Shown here: in pieces, positions 48,891-58,272 of the stretch
Layout of the letters: the number at the start of each line of letters is the position of its first letter
Position numbering within the stretch: the stretch's first letter is position 1
Assembly (NCBI GenBank): GCA_036494465.1
Contig: DASXOJ010000083.1
Location: 62,001 to 126,000, forward strand
DNA from: CAJCJE01 sp036494465
Lineage (GTDB): Bacteria > Actinomycetota > Actinomycetes > Mycobacteriales > Pseudonocardiaceae
Length of the DNA: 64,000 nt
Direction of reading: 5' to 3'
Made by a program: the position numbers and the translations under genes
The notes under the pieces: model-generated
What the model was told of the DNA's origin: nothing
Seen by the model: only the letters and a program-made list of their open reading frames with translations
The model's database searches: none

Positions 48891-49316
48891 ATGGCGAACG
48901 CGCACGCGGTACGACGAGTGGATCTCGCCCTCCCGGTGGTCTGGGCGGCCGTTGCCGACCACCTTGCCATCGCGGGCTGGGGCCCCGGTGTCTCGGTGAC
49001 CATGGAGCGCCTCGGCGAGGACGATCCGAACGGGGTCGGCGCGATCCGCGACATCAAGCTGCCCGGCCCCGGACCGCACATCCGCGAGGAGATCACCGCG
49101 TTCGAGCCGGACCGGCGGCTCGCCTACCGGGCGTTGTCCGGTACGCCTTTCAAGGACTGGCGCGGCGAGGTCGAGGTGGCCGAACACGATGGCGGCACGG
49201 CGATCAAGTGGAGTTTGTCCTGTACGTCGCCGCTGCCCGGCACCGACCTGATCCTGCGCACCGCCGCGCTCGCCATGGTCAACGCGCTCGCCCGCTCGGC
49301 AAAGCAGCACGCCTGA
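48891..49316 (+). CDS. SRPBCC (START-like) family protein
   Basis: 141 residues. HAVRRVDLALPVVWAAVADHL opens a helix-grip fold; REEITAFEPDRRLAYRAL and GTAIKWSLSCTSPLPGTD are typical of polyketide cyclase/dehydrase-type SRPBCC proteins, which bind hydrophobic ligands. The ligand is unknown. It starts 35 bp after the DUF4185 gene on the same strand. Confidence 0.75.
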   Translation: MANAHAVRRVDLALPVVWAAVADHLAIAGWGPGVSVTMERLGEDDPNGVGAIRDIKLPGPGPHIREEITAFEPDRRLAYRALSGTPFKDWRGEVEVAEHDGGTAIKWSLSCTSPLPGTDLILRTAALAMVNALARSAKQHA

Positions 49317-49402
49317 TGCGTAGGCCGGGATCGTCCTGACCACATCAAGCCCGGCCTGGTAAGCGGGGACGGGTCCCCACACACAGGCGCGACACTCACC
49401 CG

Positions 49403-49813
49403 GTGCTCAGCGTCGAGGAGATCCGCGCAGACCGGCCCATCGAGGTCCTCCGCGCGAGAATGTTGACGATCGTCGCGGTGGTGCTGTGGCTGCCGATCGT
49501 CGGCTACCTGTATCCCACTGACACGGCCGGATTGCCGTTGCTGGCGATGCTCGGCTGCCTGTGGGGCGCGTTCGGCGTGGCGAAGGGCAGGCAGGCAGCG
49601 CGAATCATGGTGACGATCTCGCTCGGGATCGCCTACCTGTTCGTGCTGCCCGCCTGCTGGATCAGCCTGGGCGACCCAACCACCGGCGCGCCTGCGCTCG
49701 CCATCGTCGACGTCGTCTCGATACTGCTCTCGGTCTACGTCCTGATCCTGATGTTCCGCCCGGACAGCAACCGGTACGTCCACCTGATCACGGTCGCGCG
49801 CGCCCGCCGCTGA
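49403..49813 (+). CDS. Small membrane protein, four predicted helices
   Basis: 136 residues from GTG 49403. Helices lie near TIVAVVLWLPIVGYL, GLPLLAMLGCLWGAFGV, RIMVTISLGIAYLFVLPACW and AIVDVVSILLSVYVLILMF, with an N-terminal cytosolic segment and a basic C-terminus. No family was recognised. Small hairpins lie just upstream (AGGCCGGG at 49322 with CCCGGCCT at 49350, and a second at 49365-49378), probably terminating the SRPBCC gene. Confidence 0.6.
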   Translation: MLSVEEIRADRPIEVLRARMLTIVAVVLWLPIVGYLYPTDTAGLPLLAMLGCLWGAFGVAKGRQAARIMVTISLGIAYLFVLPACWISLGDPTTGAPALAIVDVVSILLSVYVLILMFRPDSNRYVHLITVARARR

Positions 49814-49832
49814 GCGCTGCCAACCAGGAGCT

Positions 49833-51374
49833 CTAAGCCAGGTCCTCCAACTCGTGTTCCACCGCGGCGATTTCCTCGGCGCTGCCTTGCACGCGCGGTC
49901 CCTTGAACCACTTGCGCGCCGAGGCGAACCACCAGATCGCGGCGCCGCCGAGGACGACGAGGAACGCGACCGGGGTGTAGTTGAAGCTGGAGAGCTTGAC
50001 CGGCGACGAGGTGGGCAACATGAACAGCACGAAGATGATCACCACCCACGCGCTCGCCACGATGCCGATCGGCCTGCCCCACCTCCCCAGGTTCCACGGC
50101 CCCTTCTCGAAGGAGTCGCCGCGCAGTACGCGCAGGAACACCGGGATCACGTAGGCGACGTACAACCCGACCGTCGCGATGGAGGTGACCGCCGCGTATG
50201 CGGTCGCGTTCCACAGGTAGGGCAGCGACAGGATGAACGCGCCGACGGCGGCGAACCACACCGAGTTGGTTGGCGTCCGGGTGCGCTTGTTGATTTTGTG
50301 CCACAGCCGCGATCCGGGGATGGCGCCGTCGCGGGCGAACGCGTAGATCATCCGCGAGTTCGCGGTGACCGATGCCATGCCGCAGAACAGCTGCGCGCCG
50401 ATCGCGATCAACAGCAGGAACTCGCCGGTTTTCTGACCTGCCGCGTCGATGAAGATCTGCGCAGGCGGCACGCCGGTCGCCGAGGTCGCCTCGCCGGAGT
50501 AGTTCTGGATGGCGAAGGTCAGCCCGAGCAGCAGCACCCAACCCGCGACCAGCGAGACCAGGATCGAGTTGACGATGCCGCGCGGCCCGGCTTTCGCCGC
50601 GTTCTTGGTTTCCTCTGTCATGTGCGCGGACGCGTCGTATCCGGTCAACGTGTACTGCGACATCAACAGGCCCAGCGCGAACACGTAGATCACCGATGTC
50701 CACCCGGTGTTGTTCACGAAGTGCCCGAACACGAACCCGGCGGACTGGTGGTGGTCCGGGATGATGATCAGCACGCCGACGATGACCAGCACGCCGACCA
50801 GGTGCCACCACACGCTGACGTTGTTGAGTACCGCGACTATGCGCACGCCGAACGTGTTCAGCAGCCCGTGCACCACCAGGATGATCGCGAGCAGCATGAT
50901 CGTGTGCGCTGGCGTGGCCGTGAAGCCCCAGACCAGGTCGAGGAACGCGTTGAGGAACGTGGCCGCACCGAAGTCGATGCCCGCGGTGACCGCGACCTGA
51001 CCGACCAGGTTGAACCATCCGGTGAACCACGACCACGCGGCGCCGTTGCGCGGGGCCAGTTTCGCGGCCCAGTAGTAGAGGCCGCCCGCGGTCGGATAGC
51101 TGGAGCACACCTCGGCCATGCCGAGCCCGATGAGCACCACGAACACGCCGACCAGCGGCCAGCCCCAGATCATCGCGACCGGGCCGCCGGTGTTCATGCC
51201 GGTTCCGTAGAGGGTCAGGCAGCCGGACAGGATCGAGATGATCGTGAACGAGACCGCGAAGTTGGAGAACGCCGAGAGTGATCTGCGCAGTTCCTGCGCG
51301 TAGCCGAGTTGGTGCAGCCGGGCATCGTCGTCATCGACTTCGGGGGTCTGGACTGGATCTAATTTCTCGGACAC
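49833..51374 (-). CDS. APC-family amine/amino-acid permease
   Basis: 513 residues from GTG 51374, chosen because GGAGGTG lies upstream. About 12 helices; the opening RRSLSAFSNFAVSFTIISIL, GLGMAEVCSSYPTAGGLYYW and LTGYDASAHMTEETKNA match the GABA/ethanolamine/polyamine permease subfamily (GabP/BAT1-like). It is divergent from a gamma-glutamylation operon with a 203-bp shared promoter region, so it probably imports that operon's amine substrate. Confidence 0.82.
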   Translation of the reverse strand: MSEKLDPVQTPEVDDDDARLHQLGYAQELRRSLSAFSNFAVSFTIISILSGCLTLYGTGMNTGGPVAMIWGWPLVGVFVVLIGLGMAEVCSSYPTAGGLYYWAAKLAPRNGAAWSWFTGWFNLVGQVAVTAGIDFGAATFLNAFLDLVWGFTATPAHTIMLLAIILVVHGLLNTFGVRIVAVLNNVSVWWHLVGVLVIVGVLIIIPDHHQSAGFVFGHFVNNTGWTSVIYVFALGLLMSQYTLTGYDASAHMTEETKNAAKAGPRGIVNSILVSLVAGWVLLLGLTFAIQNYSGEATSATGVPPAQIFIDAAGQKTGEFLLLIAIGAQLFCGMASVTANSRMIYAFARDGAIPGSRLWHKINKRTRTPTNSVWFAAVGAFILSLPYLWNATAYAAVTSIATVGLYVAYVIPVFLRVLRGDSFEKGPWNLGRWGRPIGIVASAWVVIIFVLFMLPTSSPVKLSSFNYTPVAFLVVLGGAAIWWFASARKWFKGPRVQGSAEEIAAVEHELEDLA

Positions 51375-51495
51375 GGGCGACACCTCCGCCAATGGACCGT
51401 GGGCAGTCCTTTTTTGAATCAGACACCGTGTGATCGGCAAGAGTGGCAAGCGTCACCCGCCCATGTCAAGGCTCCTTACTCAGCTGTAACCGGGG

Positions 51496-51525
51496 TTGAC
51501 ACGCCGTCAGCCGCCCGGGTACCAA
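51496..51525 (+). promoter_or_regulatory. Promoter candidate for the GlnA-like operon
   Basis: TTGACA at 51496-51501 is followed after 18 bp by TACCAA at 51520-51525, a fair -10. The GlnA-like start is 53 bp downstream. The shared 203-bp region should also hold the permease promoter and the site for the operon's FadR-type regulator. Confidence 0.45.
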
Positions 51526-51577
51526 TACTCCAAAGGTACGGATCTGGCCCATTGGATCGTGCACGGGGAAGGACGCG

Positions 51578-52945
51578 ATGGTGCAGACAGAGGGCTTGCT
51601 GACCGTTGAAAGCCTGCGCGTACTCGTCGAAGAAGGCAAGGTCGACACCGTCCTGGTCGCCATGACCGATATGCAGGGCCGGTTGCAGGGCAAGCGGTGT
51701 TCCGCCCGGTTCTTCCTGGAAGAGGTCGTGCCGAACGCGACCGAGGCGTGCAACTACCTGCTCGCGGTCGACGTGGAGATGAACACGGTCGGCGGCTACG
51801 AGATGTCCTCCTGGGAGCGCGGTTACGGCGACTTCGTGCTGCGCCCGGACCTGTCGACGTTGCGGCACGTGCCATGGCATCCGGGCACCGCGATGGTGCT
51901 CTGCGACGTCGAACGGGTCGAGGACCACTCCCCCGTGCCGGTCTCGCCGCGCCAGGTGCTGCGCCGCCAGCTCGACCGCCTTGCCGAGCGCGGGCTGGCC
52001 GCGTTCGTCGGCACCGAGCTGGAGTTCATGGTGTTCGACGACTCGTACGAAGAGGCCTACGCCAAGGGATACCGCGAACTCCGGCCCGCCAATCAGTACA
52101 ATGTGGACTACTCGATGCTGGGCACCGCGCGGCTGGAACCGTTACTGCGCCGCATCCGCAACTCGATGACCGGCGCTGGCCTCTACGTCGAGTCGGCGAA
52201 GGGCGAGTGCAACCCCGGCCAGCAGGAGATCGCCTTCCGTTACGACGCGGCCCTCAAGACCTGCGACAACCACTCGATCTACAAGACCGGTGCCAAGGAA
52301 ATCGCCGCGCAGGAGGGCCGCAGCCTCACCTTCATGGCGAAGTTCAACGAGCGCGAGGGCAACTCCTGCCACATCCACGTGAGCCTGCGCGGCACCGACG
52401 GATCGGCGGTGCTGCCGGGCGACGACGAGCACGGCTTCTCCCCGATGATGCGGCACTTCGTCGCCGGGCAACTGGCCTGCCTGCGCGAGTTCAGCTACTT
52501 CCTGGCGCCGAACATCAACTCCTACAAGCGGTTCGCCGAAGGCAGTTTCGCGCCGACCGCGGTCGCCTGGGGCCGGGACAACCGCACCTGCGCGCTGCGC
52601 GTCGTCGGTCACGGCGATTCGCTGCGCACCGAGAACCGGGTGCCCGGCGGCGACGTCAACCCCTACCTGGCAGTCGCCGCGGTGATAGCCGCCGGTCTGC
52701 ACGGCATCGAGCACGAGCTGCCACTGGAGGACGAGCTCACCGGCAACGCCTACACCTCCGGCCGGGACACGGTGCCGAGGACGTTGCGCGAGGCCGCCGA
52801 ACTGCTCGCGACCAGCGAACGCGCGAAAGACGCCTTCGGTGCGGACGTGATCGCGCACTACCGCAACGCGGCCACGGTGGAACTGGCCGCGTTCGACGCC
52901 GCCGTGACCGACTGGGAGAAAGTCCGTTGCTTCGAACGGATGTGA
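51578..52945 (+). CDS. Glutamine-synthetase-like gamma-glutamylamine ligase (GlnA3/GlnA4/PuuA-like)
   Basis: 455 residues. GTELEFMVFDDSYE, ESAKGECNPGQQEI, GNSCHIHVSL, SYKRFAEGSFAPT and TENRVPGGDVNPYLA give the full GS active-site order. The Tyr adenylylation loop of GlnA (NLYDLPPEE-type) is absent, as in GlnA3/GlnA4 paralogs, which glutamylate polyamines or ethanolamine rather than ammonia. The downstream PuuD-like hydrolase and aldehyde dehydrogenase fit such a pathway. Polyamine versus ethanolamine cannot be decided from sequence. Confidence 0.85.
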   Translation: MVQTEGLLTVESLRVLVEEGKVDTVLVAMTDMQGRLQGKRCSARFFLEEVVPNATEACNYLLAVDVEMNTVGGYEMSSWERGYGDFVLRPDLSTLRHVPWHPGTAMVLCDVERVEDHSPVPVSPRQVLRRQLDRLAERGLAAFVGTELEFMVFDDSYEEAYAKGYRELRPANQYNVDYSMLGTARLEPLLRRIRNSMTGAGLYVESAKGECNPGQQEIAFRYDAALKTCDNHSIYKTGAKEIAAQEGRSLTFMAKFNEREGNSCHIHVSLRGTDGSAVLPGDDEHGFSPMMRHFVAGQLACLREFSYFLAPNINSYKRFAEGSFAPTAVAWGRDNRTCALRVVGHGDSLRTENRVPGGDVNPYLAVAAVIAAGLHGIEHELPLEDELTGNAYTSGRDTVPRTLREAAELLATSERAKDAFGADVIAHYRNAATVELAAFDAAVTDWEKVRCFERM

Positions 52946-52959
52946 GAGAAACAAACACA

Positions 52960-53679
52960 GTGAACGCCTCTGAGCAACGGCCGGTCATCGGCATCACCTG
53001 CTACCTCGAAGAAGCACGCTTCAGCATCTGGCAGCAGCAGGCGGCCATTCTGCCGCGCACCTACCTGGACGCGGTGCTGCGCGCCGGCGGCGTGCCGGTC
53101 GTGCTGCCCGCCCTCGGTGACGGCTTCGCCGAGTACGTCGCGCACATCGACGGCCTCATCCTCGCCGGTGGTGCCGACCTCGACCCCGCCGCCTACCACC
53201 AGCAACCGCACCAGCAGACCGTCGGCATGCAGCCGCACCGCGACTCCTTCGAGTTCGACCTGCTCAACACGGCACTGGAAGCGAACCTGCCGGTACTGGG
53301 CGTGTGCCGGGGCATGCAACTGCTCAACGTGGCTCTCGGCGGCACACTGCACCAGCACCTGCCCGAGTCGAACGGCAACTCCGAGCACCGCCCGGTGCCC
53401 GGCACGTTCGGCGGTTGCACGGTGAAACTGGCGCCGCAGAGCAGGCTCGCCACCATCTTCGGCGACACCACGAACGTCCGCTGCCACCACCACCAGGCCG
53501 CAGACGAACCGGCAACCGCGTTGACCGTGACCGGCCGGGCGACCGACGGCACCACCGAGGCGGTCGAGTTGCCGGACAAGGACTTCGTGCTGGGCGTGCA
53601 GTGGCACCCCGAGGAGAACCCGGACGACGACCGGCTGTTCGCCGCGCTCGTCGACGCGAGCAGGAAAGGATCGGCATGA
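52960..53679 (+). CDS. Gamma-glutamyl-gamma-aminobutyrate hydrolase-like class I amidotransferase (PuuD-like)
   Basis: 239 residues from GTG 52960. The nucleophile is in LGVCRGMQLLNV and the catalytic His-Glu pair in GVQWHPEENP; GLILAGGADLDPAAY completes the oxyanion region. It should release glutamate from the gamma-glutamyl product made by the upstream ligase and processed by the dehydrogenases. Its stop overlaps the aldehyde dehydrogenase start (ATGA). Confidence 0.85.
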   Translation: MNASEQRPVIGITCYLEEARFSIWQQQAAILPRTYLDAVLRAGGVPVVLPALGDGFAEYVAHIDGLILAGGADLDPAAYHQQPHQQTVGMQPHRDSFEFDLLNTALEANLPVLGVCRGMQLLNVALGGTLHQHLPESNGNSEHRPVPGTFGGCTVKLAPQSRLATIFGDTTNVRCHHHQAADEPATALTVTGRATDGTTEAVELPDKDFVLGVQWHPEENPDDDRLFAALVDASRKGSA

Positions 53680-55040
53680 CCTCCGTCGAGGTGCGCAATC
53701 CCGCGACCGAGCAGGTGATCCGCACGGTCGAGCTGACTTCGGTCGAGCAGACCGACGCGGCGATCGACCGCGCGCACCGCGCCCAACCGGCCTGGGCGGC
53801 GATCGCACCCGGCGACCGGGCGCGGTTGCTGCGCCGCTTCGCCGACGCGGTCGAGGCCGACCAGGAGAACCTGGCGCAGCTGGAAGTGCTGAACTCCGGC
53901 CACACGATCGGCAACGCGCGCTGGGAAGCGGGCAACGTCGCCAATGTGCTCAACTACTACTCGGCCGCTCCAGAACGGTTGTTCGGCCAGCAGATCCCGG
54001 TACCTGGCGGCGTGAACGTGACCTTCGCCGAGCCGCTGGGCGTGATCGGCGTGATCGTGCCGTGGAACTTCCCGATGCCGATCGCGGGCTGGGGTTTCGC
54101 GCCCGCACTGGCGGCGGGCAACACGGTGGTGCTCAAGCCGGCCGAACTGACCCCGCTCACCGCGATCCGCATCGCGGAGCTCGCGCGCGAAGCCGGTATC
54201 CCAGCAGACGTCTTCCAGGTGCTACCCGGCAAGGGATCCGTTGTCGGCCAACGCTTTGTCACGAATCCGGCCGTCCGCAAGGTGGTCTTCACCGGGTCGA
54301 CGCTGGTCGGCAAGCAGATCATGGCGGGCTGCGCCGAGCAGGTGAAGCGGGTGACCCTGGAGTTGGGCGGCAAGAGCGCGAACATCGTCTTCGCCGACGC
54401 CGACCTGGCCAAGGCCGCCGCCACCGCGCCCTACGGCGTGTTCGACAACGCGGGCCAGGACTGCTGCGCGCGCTCGCGCATCCTGGTGCAGCGCAGTGTC
54501 TTCGACAAGTTCCTCGAACTGCTCGAACCAGCCGTGCACGGCGTCACCGTCGGCGATCCGAGCAACGACAGGACCGAGATGGGCCCGCTGATCTCCGCCG
54601 CCCACCACGAGAAAGTCTCGTCCTATGTGGATGGATCGGTGGATGTGGCGTTCCGCGGTTCGGCACCCGACGGCCCCGGTTTCTGGTTCCCGCCAACGGT
54701 CCTGCTGCCTACGTCAGCGAGCGACCGCACGATGACCGAGGAGATCTTCGGCCCCGTCGTCACGGTCTTCCCGTTCGACGACGATGCGGACGCGATCGCG
54801 CTGGCCAACGACTCCGAGTACGGCCTGTCCGGCTCGATCTGGACCGAGAACGTCGGCCGCGCGCTGCGGGTCTCCCGCGCGGTGCAGGCAGGCAACCTCT
54901 CGGTCAACTCGCACTCGTCGGTGCGCTACTGGACGCCCTTCGGCGGCTTCAAACAGTCCGGCCTCGGCCGGGAACTCGGCCCGGACGCGCTGAACGCGTT
55001 CACCGAAACGAAGAATGTCTTCATCAGCACGGAGGGATGA
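53676..55040 (+). CDS. NAD(P)-dependent aldehyde dehydrogenase (PuuC-like)
   Basis: 454 residues; the true start is ATG 53676, not the longer frame into puuD. GVIVPWNFPMPIAGWGFAPAL, VTLELGGKSANIV with the general-base Glu and DNAGQDCCARSRI with the nucleophilic Cys are present. It likely oxidises the aldehyde of the gamma-glutamyl intermediate to its acid. Slightly shorter than the usual 480-500 residues but with all motifs intact. Confidence 0.87.
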   Translation: MTSVEVRNPATEQVIRTVELTSVEQTDAAIDRAHRAQPAWAAIAPGDRARLLRRFADAVEADQENLAQLEVLNSGHTIGNARWEAGNVANVLNYYSAAPERLFGQQIPVPGGVNVTFAEPLGVIGVIVPWNFPMPIAGWGFAPALAAGNTVVLKPAELTPLTAIRIAELAREAGIPADVFQVLPGKGSVVGQRFVTNPAVRKVVFTGSTLVGKQIMAGCAEQVKRVTLELGGKSANIVFADADLAKAAATAPYGVFDNAGQDCCARSRILVQRSVFDKFLELLEPAVHGVTVGDPSNDRTEMGPLISAAHHEKVSSYVDGSVDVAFRGSAPDGPGFWFPPTVLLPTSASDRTMTEEIFGPVVTVFPFDDDADAIALANDSEYGLSGSIWTENVGRALRVSRAVQAGNLSVNSHSSVRYWTPFGGFKQSGLGRELGPDALNAFTETKNVFISTEG

Positions 55041-55047
55041 GCACAGC

Positions 55048-55824
55048 ATGACCATGATCAGCGAGCGGCTGGCGGGCCGGGTCGCGGTCGTCACCGGCGG
55101 CGGCAGCGGCATCGGGCTCGCCACGGTGCGGCGCTTCGCGGCCGAGGGCGCCAAGGTCGTCGTCGGCGACATCGACCCGGTGGCGGGCGAGAAGGCCGCA
55201 GGCGAGGTCGGCGGGCTCTACGTCAAAGTCGACGTGAGCGACGAGGAGCAGGTCAAGAACCTGTTCAACGCCACAGAGGACGCGTTCGGCGCGGTGGACA
55301 TCGCGTTCAACAACGCGGGCATCTCCCCGCCCGAGGACGCCTCCATCACCGAGACCAACCTCGACGCCTGGCACAAGGTCCAGCAGATCAACCTGACCTC
55401 GGTGTTCCTGTGCAGCAAGTACGCGATCGAGCACATGCGCAGGCGCGGCAAGGGCTCGATCATCAACACCGCGTCGTTCGTGGCGGTGATGGGCGCGGCG
55501 ACCTCGCAGATCTCCTACTCGGCGTCCAAGGGCGGCGTGCTGGCGATGAGCCGCGAGCTGGGCGTCGAATTCGCCCGCGAGGGCATCCGGGTCAACGCGG
55601 TGTGCCCGGGTCCGGTGAACACGCCGCTGCTCAAGGAGTTGTTCGCCAAGGACGCGGAGAAGGCCGCGCGACGCCTGGTGCACGTGCCGGTCGGCCGGTT
55701 CGCCGAGCCGGAGGAGATCGCGGCCGCGGTCGCGTTCCTGGCCAGCGACGACGCCTCGTTCGTCACCGCGACCAGCTTCCTGGTCGACGGTGGCATCCAC
55801 GCCGCCTACACCACCCCGCTGTAG
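55048..55824 (+). CDS. Short-chain dehydrogenase/reductase
   Basis: 258 residues. VAVVTGGGSGIGLATVRRF, FNNAGISPP, the catalytic SYSASKGG (Tyr-x-x-x-Lys) and VNAVCPGPVNTPL are classical SDR features, with the acidic VVGDIDP at the second strand favouring NAD. In this operon it could oxidise an alcohol such as gamma-glutamyl-ethanolamide to its aldehyde, which would favour the ethanolamine hypothesis. The GGAGGG site is 13 bp from ATG 55048; ATG 55054 is possible. Confidence 0.85.
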   Translation: MTMISERLAGRVAVVTGGGSGIGLATVRRFAAEGAKVVVGDIDPVAGEKAAGEVGGLYVKVDVSDEEQVKNLFNATEDAFGAVDIAFNNAGISPPEDASITETNLDAWHKVQQINLTSVFLCSKYAIEHMRRRGKGSIINTASFVAVMGAATSQISYSASKGGVLAMSRELGVEFAREGIRVNAVCPGPVNTPLLKELFAKDAEKAARRLVHVPVGRFAEPEEIAAAVAFLASDDASFVTATSFLVDGGIHAAYTTPL

Positions 55825-55829
55825 CCCAC

Positions 55830-56531
55830 ATGCATCCCGTCGACGCCGCACTGTTCCGGCCGGTTCGCACCGGCAACGCCTTCGAGGAAACCGTCGAACG
55901 GCTGTTGCAGGCGATCCGGCTCGGGGTGGTGCGGGTCGGCGAACGCCTGCCCGCCGAGCGCGACCTCGCGGTCAAGCTCGGCGTGGCCAGGGTGACGTTG
56001 CGGGAGGCCATTCACGCGCTCGCCGAAGCCGGCTACGTCGAGTCGCGGCGCGGCCGCTACGGCGGCACGTTCGTGATCGCGCCGCCCGAACCAGGCACGC
56101 TCGCGGGGCGCGCCCCGGTCGAGCAGCTCGACGACGTGTTCATCCTGCGCAACGCGCTGGAGACCGGTGCGGCGCAGGCCGCCGCCGCGCGCACCCTCGC
56201 CAAGGACGAACGGCGCCACCTGCACGACTGCCTCGCGGACACGGCCGCCGCTTCGCTCACCGACTACCGCAGGGTCGATTCCCGGCTGCACCTGGCGATC
56301 GCCGAGGTGACCGCGTCGTCATCGCTCACCCGGGCCGTCGCGGACGCCCGCATGCGGGTCAACGACCTGCTGGACCGGATCCCGCTGCTGCCGTTGAACA
56401 TCGAACACTCGAACGCGCAGCACGTGCAGATCGTCACCAGCATCCTCGGCGGCGACCCGGAATCCGCACGTCAGGCCATGGCCGAACACCTGGACGGCAC
56501 CGCAGCACTGCTACGTGGTTTTCTCCTGTAA
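55830..56531 (+). CDS. FadR-type GntR-family regulator
   Basis: 233 residues from ATG 55830. A winged helix (GERLPAERDLAVKLGVARVTLREAI is the typical region; shorter motif PAERDLAVKLG) precedes a helical FCD domain with His ligands in DSRLHLAIAEV and ENIEHSN-like NIEHSNAQHVQI. It is the last gene of the GlnA-like operon, five bases after the SDR, and probably senses an amine or pathway intermediate to control the shared promoter. Confidence 0.83.
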   Translation: MHPVDAALFRPVRTGNAFEETVERLLQAIRLGVVRVGERLPAERDLAVKLGVARVTLREAIHALAEAGYVESRRGRYGGTFVIAPPEPGTLAGRAPVEQLDDVFILRNALETGAAQAAAARTLAKDERRHLHDCLADTAAASLTDYRRVDSRLHLAIAEVTASSSLTRAVADARMRVNDLLDRIPLLPLNIEHSNAQHVQIVTSILGGDPESARQAMAEHLDGTAALLRGFLL

Positions 56532-56558
56532 CGGCTTTATTCGGCTAAGCCGTTACAG
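56526..56558. terminator. Bidirectional terminator at the convergent GntR/mannosyltransferase ends
   Basis: CTGTAACGGCTT (56526-56537) pairs perfectly with AAGCCGTTACAG (56547-56558) over a 9-nt loop. The regulator's stop codon lies inside the left arm. An operator role is less likely at this position. Confidence 0.7.
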
Positions 56559-56562
56559 TCGA

Positions 56563-58272
56563 TCACTGAGGTGCGAGATCGCTGCGAGTCTCCCCCGACG
56601 ACCGCACCGACATGGCCGGTTCCTGCAGCTCGGGCGGAACCTCATCACCGGCACCATCGGCGGCGCTCGCCACCACCGGCAACGGCACCGCCAGCGTTTC
56701 CTCGGCCGCGATCGGGTCGAGGTTGGCCTCGGGCTTCTTGGGTTTTCCGCGCAGCCGCAACGGATCCGGCCACAGCATCGAGGCCATCGTCAGCACGGCG
56801 AGCAGGATCACCACGATCATGTGCGGGAGGCTGCCCATGGCTTCCTCGCCGTCCGGGTAGTACACGAGCAGGATCAGCACGGCGATCCCGGCCGAGGCCG
56901 CCAGCCAGCGGTTGCGCCACGGCGAGGTGCTCAGGATCGCCAGGCCCCAGGTGAGGTACCAGGGCAGCGTCGGCGGGGACAGGATCGCCACCGCGAGCAG
57001 CGCGAACCCGGCCCTGCGCACGGCGTCGGCACCGCCGTTGCGCGCCTTCCACCACTGCCGCAGGACGATCACCGCGAGCAGCAGGTCGCCAAGGAGCCGG
57101 GTCATGCTGGTGAACGGTTGCTGCGAGAGGCCGCCGAACAGGTTGACGATCGAGTGCATGAGCTCGCCGACGCCCGTCGGCAGGTTCACCCAGTTCACGA
57201 TCAGCTGCGGCGCCTTGAGCGCGCCGATCCAGCCGAGGTCGACCCTGGCAAGCAGGGTGCACGCTGCGAAGACCACGATCACGACGCCGATGGTGGCCGC
57301 GCAGGCGCGGACGAAGCGGCGCTTGAAGCTGCCTTCCATCCGTGCCGCCCACACCCACATCAGGAAGGGCAGCGCGACCCCGGCGGTCGCCTTGACGGCC
57401 ATGCCGAGCGTCACCAGCGACATGCCCGCCACGTGCTTGCGTTCCAGCACCAGCAGGCAGCCCATGGCGAGCAGGCCGATCATCAACAGGTCGTTGTGCG
57501 GACCACCGACGAGGTGGATGACCATCATCGGGCTGGCCACCACCAGCCACAGCGCCACCGGCAGACGGCCGCCGAGGTGGCGGGTCAGGCCGGGCAGCGC
57601 GGCGACCACCAGCACCAGGCCGATCATCAGCACCAGACGCATCAGGATCACGCCGAGGATCAGGCGCTCGCCAGCGACCATCGCGATGATCTTGGCGGCC
57701 AGGATGAACAGCGGGCCGTAGGGCGCCGGGGTGTCCTGCCAGAACGGGTGCACGTTCATGGCGATCGCGTCGCCGAGCACGTTCGGACCGACCGAGTACG
57801 GGTTGAGCCCGCGCCAGGACAGCTCGCCCTGACCGAGGTAGGAGAAGACGTCGCGGGTGAACGCGGGCGGCGAGATGATCATCGGCGCGATCCAGGCGAG
57901 CCCGGCGATCAACACGCCCCTGGCGCGGACCTTGCGCGCGATCACGTCCCGCCCGAGCCGGACCCAGGCCCAGACCAGCAGGAAGACGCCGATGTAGAGG
58001 ACCGCGGTGGCCAGGTTGCGGCCGTGCCCGTAGCGGATCGCGGAGAGCGGACCGTCGCCGAGGACCGGGTCGCTGATCAGGTCGCCGCCGGCGCCGAGGG
58101 CGCCGATCAAGATCATGATCGAGCCGATGAGGCCCTGGATCAGCGTGCGCTTGGACAGCCCGGTACCCAGGGTGACCGGCGGCGGGGCGTCCGGAACACC
58201 GGGCCGCTGCGGGGCCGCAAGGGCGGCTACCGGGTCATCCGGCGCCAACTGGGTTACCTGGGTATCGACCAT
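56563..58272 (-). CDS. Polyprenol-phosphomannose-dependent alpha-1,6-mannosyltransferase (MptB-like GT-C)
   Basis: 569 residues. A Pro-rich cytosolic N-terminus leads into about 13 transmembrane helices. PAFTRDVFSYLGQGELSWRG carries the GT-C acidic motif, with GLNPYSVGP and WQDTPAPYGPLFIL following, as in MptA/MptB. The C-terminus is a long charged tail. The family extends the mannan core of lipomannan or related glycolipids at the outer membrane face using polyprenyl-phosphomannose. Monocistronic and convergent with the GntR gene. Confidence 0.85.
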   Translation of the reverse strand: MVDTQVTQLAPDDPVAALAAPQRPGVPDAPPPVTLGTGLSKRTLIQGLIGSIMILIGALGAGGDLISDPVLGDGPLSAIRYGHGRNLATAVLYIGVFLLVWAWVRLGRDVIARKVRARGVLIAGLAWIAPMIISPPAFTRDVFSYLGQGELSWRGLNPYSVGPNVLGDAIAMNVHPFWQDTPAPYGPLFILAAKIIAMVAGERLILGVILMRLVLMIGLVLVVAALPGLTRHLGGRLPVALWLVVASPMMVIHLVGGPHNDLLMIGLLAMGCLLVLERKHVAGMSLVTLGMAVKATAGVALPFLMWVWAARMEGSFKRRFVRACAATIGVVIVVFAACTLLARVDLGWIGALKAPQLIVNWVNLPTGVGELMHSIVNLFGGLSQQPFTSMTRLLGDLLLAVIVLRQWWKARNGGADAVRRAGFALLAVAILSPPTLPWYLTWGLAILSTSPWRNRWLAASAGIAVLILLVYYPDGEEAMGSLPHMIVVILLAVLTMASMLWPDPLRLRGKPKKPEANLDPIAAEETLAVPLPVVASAADGAGDEVPPELQEPAMSVRSSGETRSDLAPQ

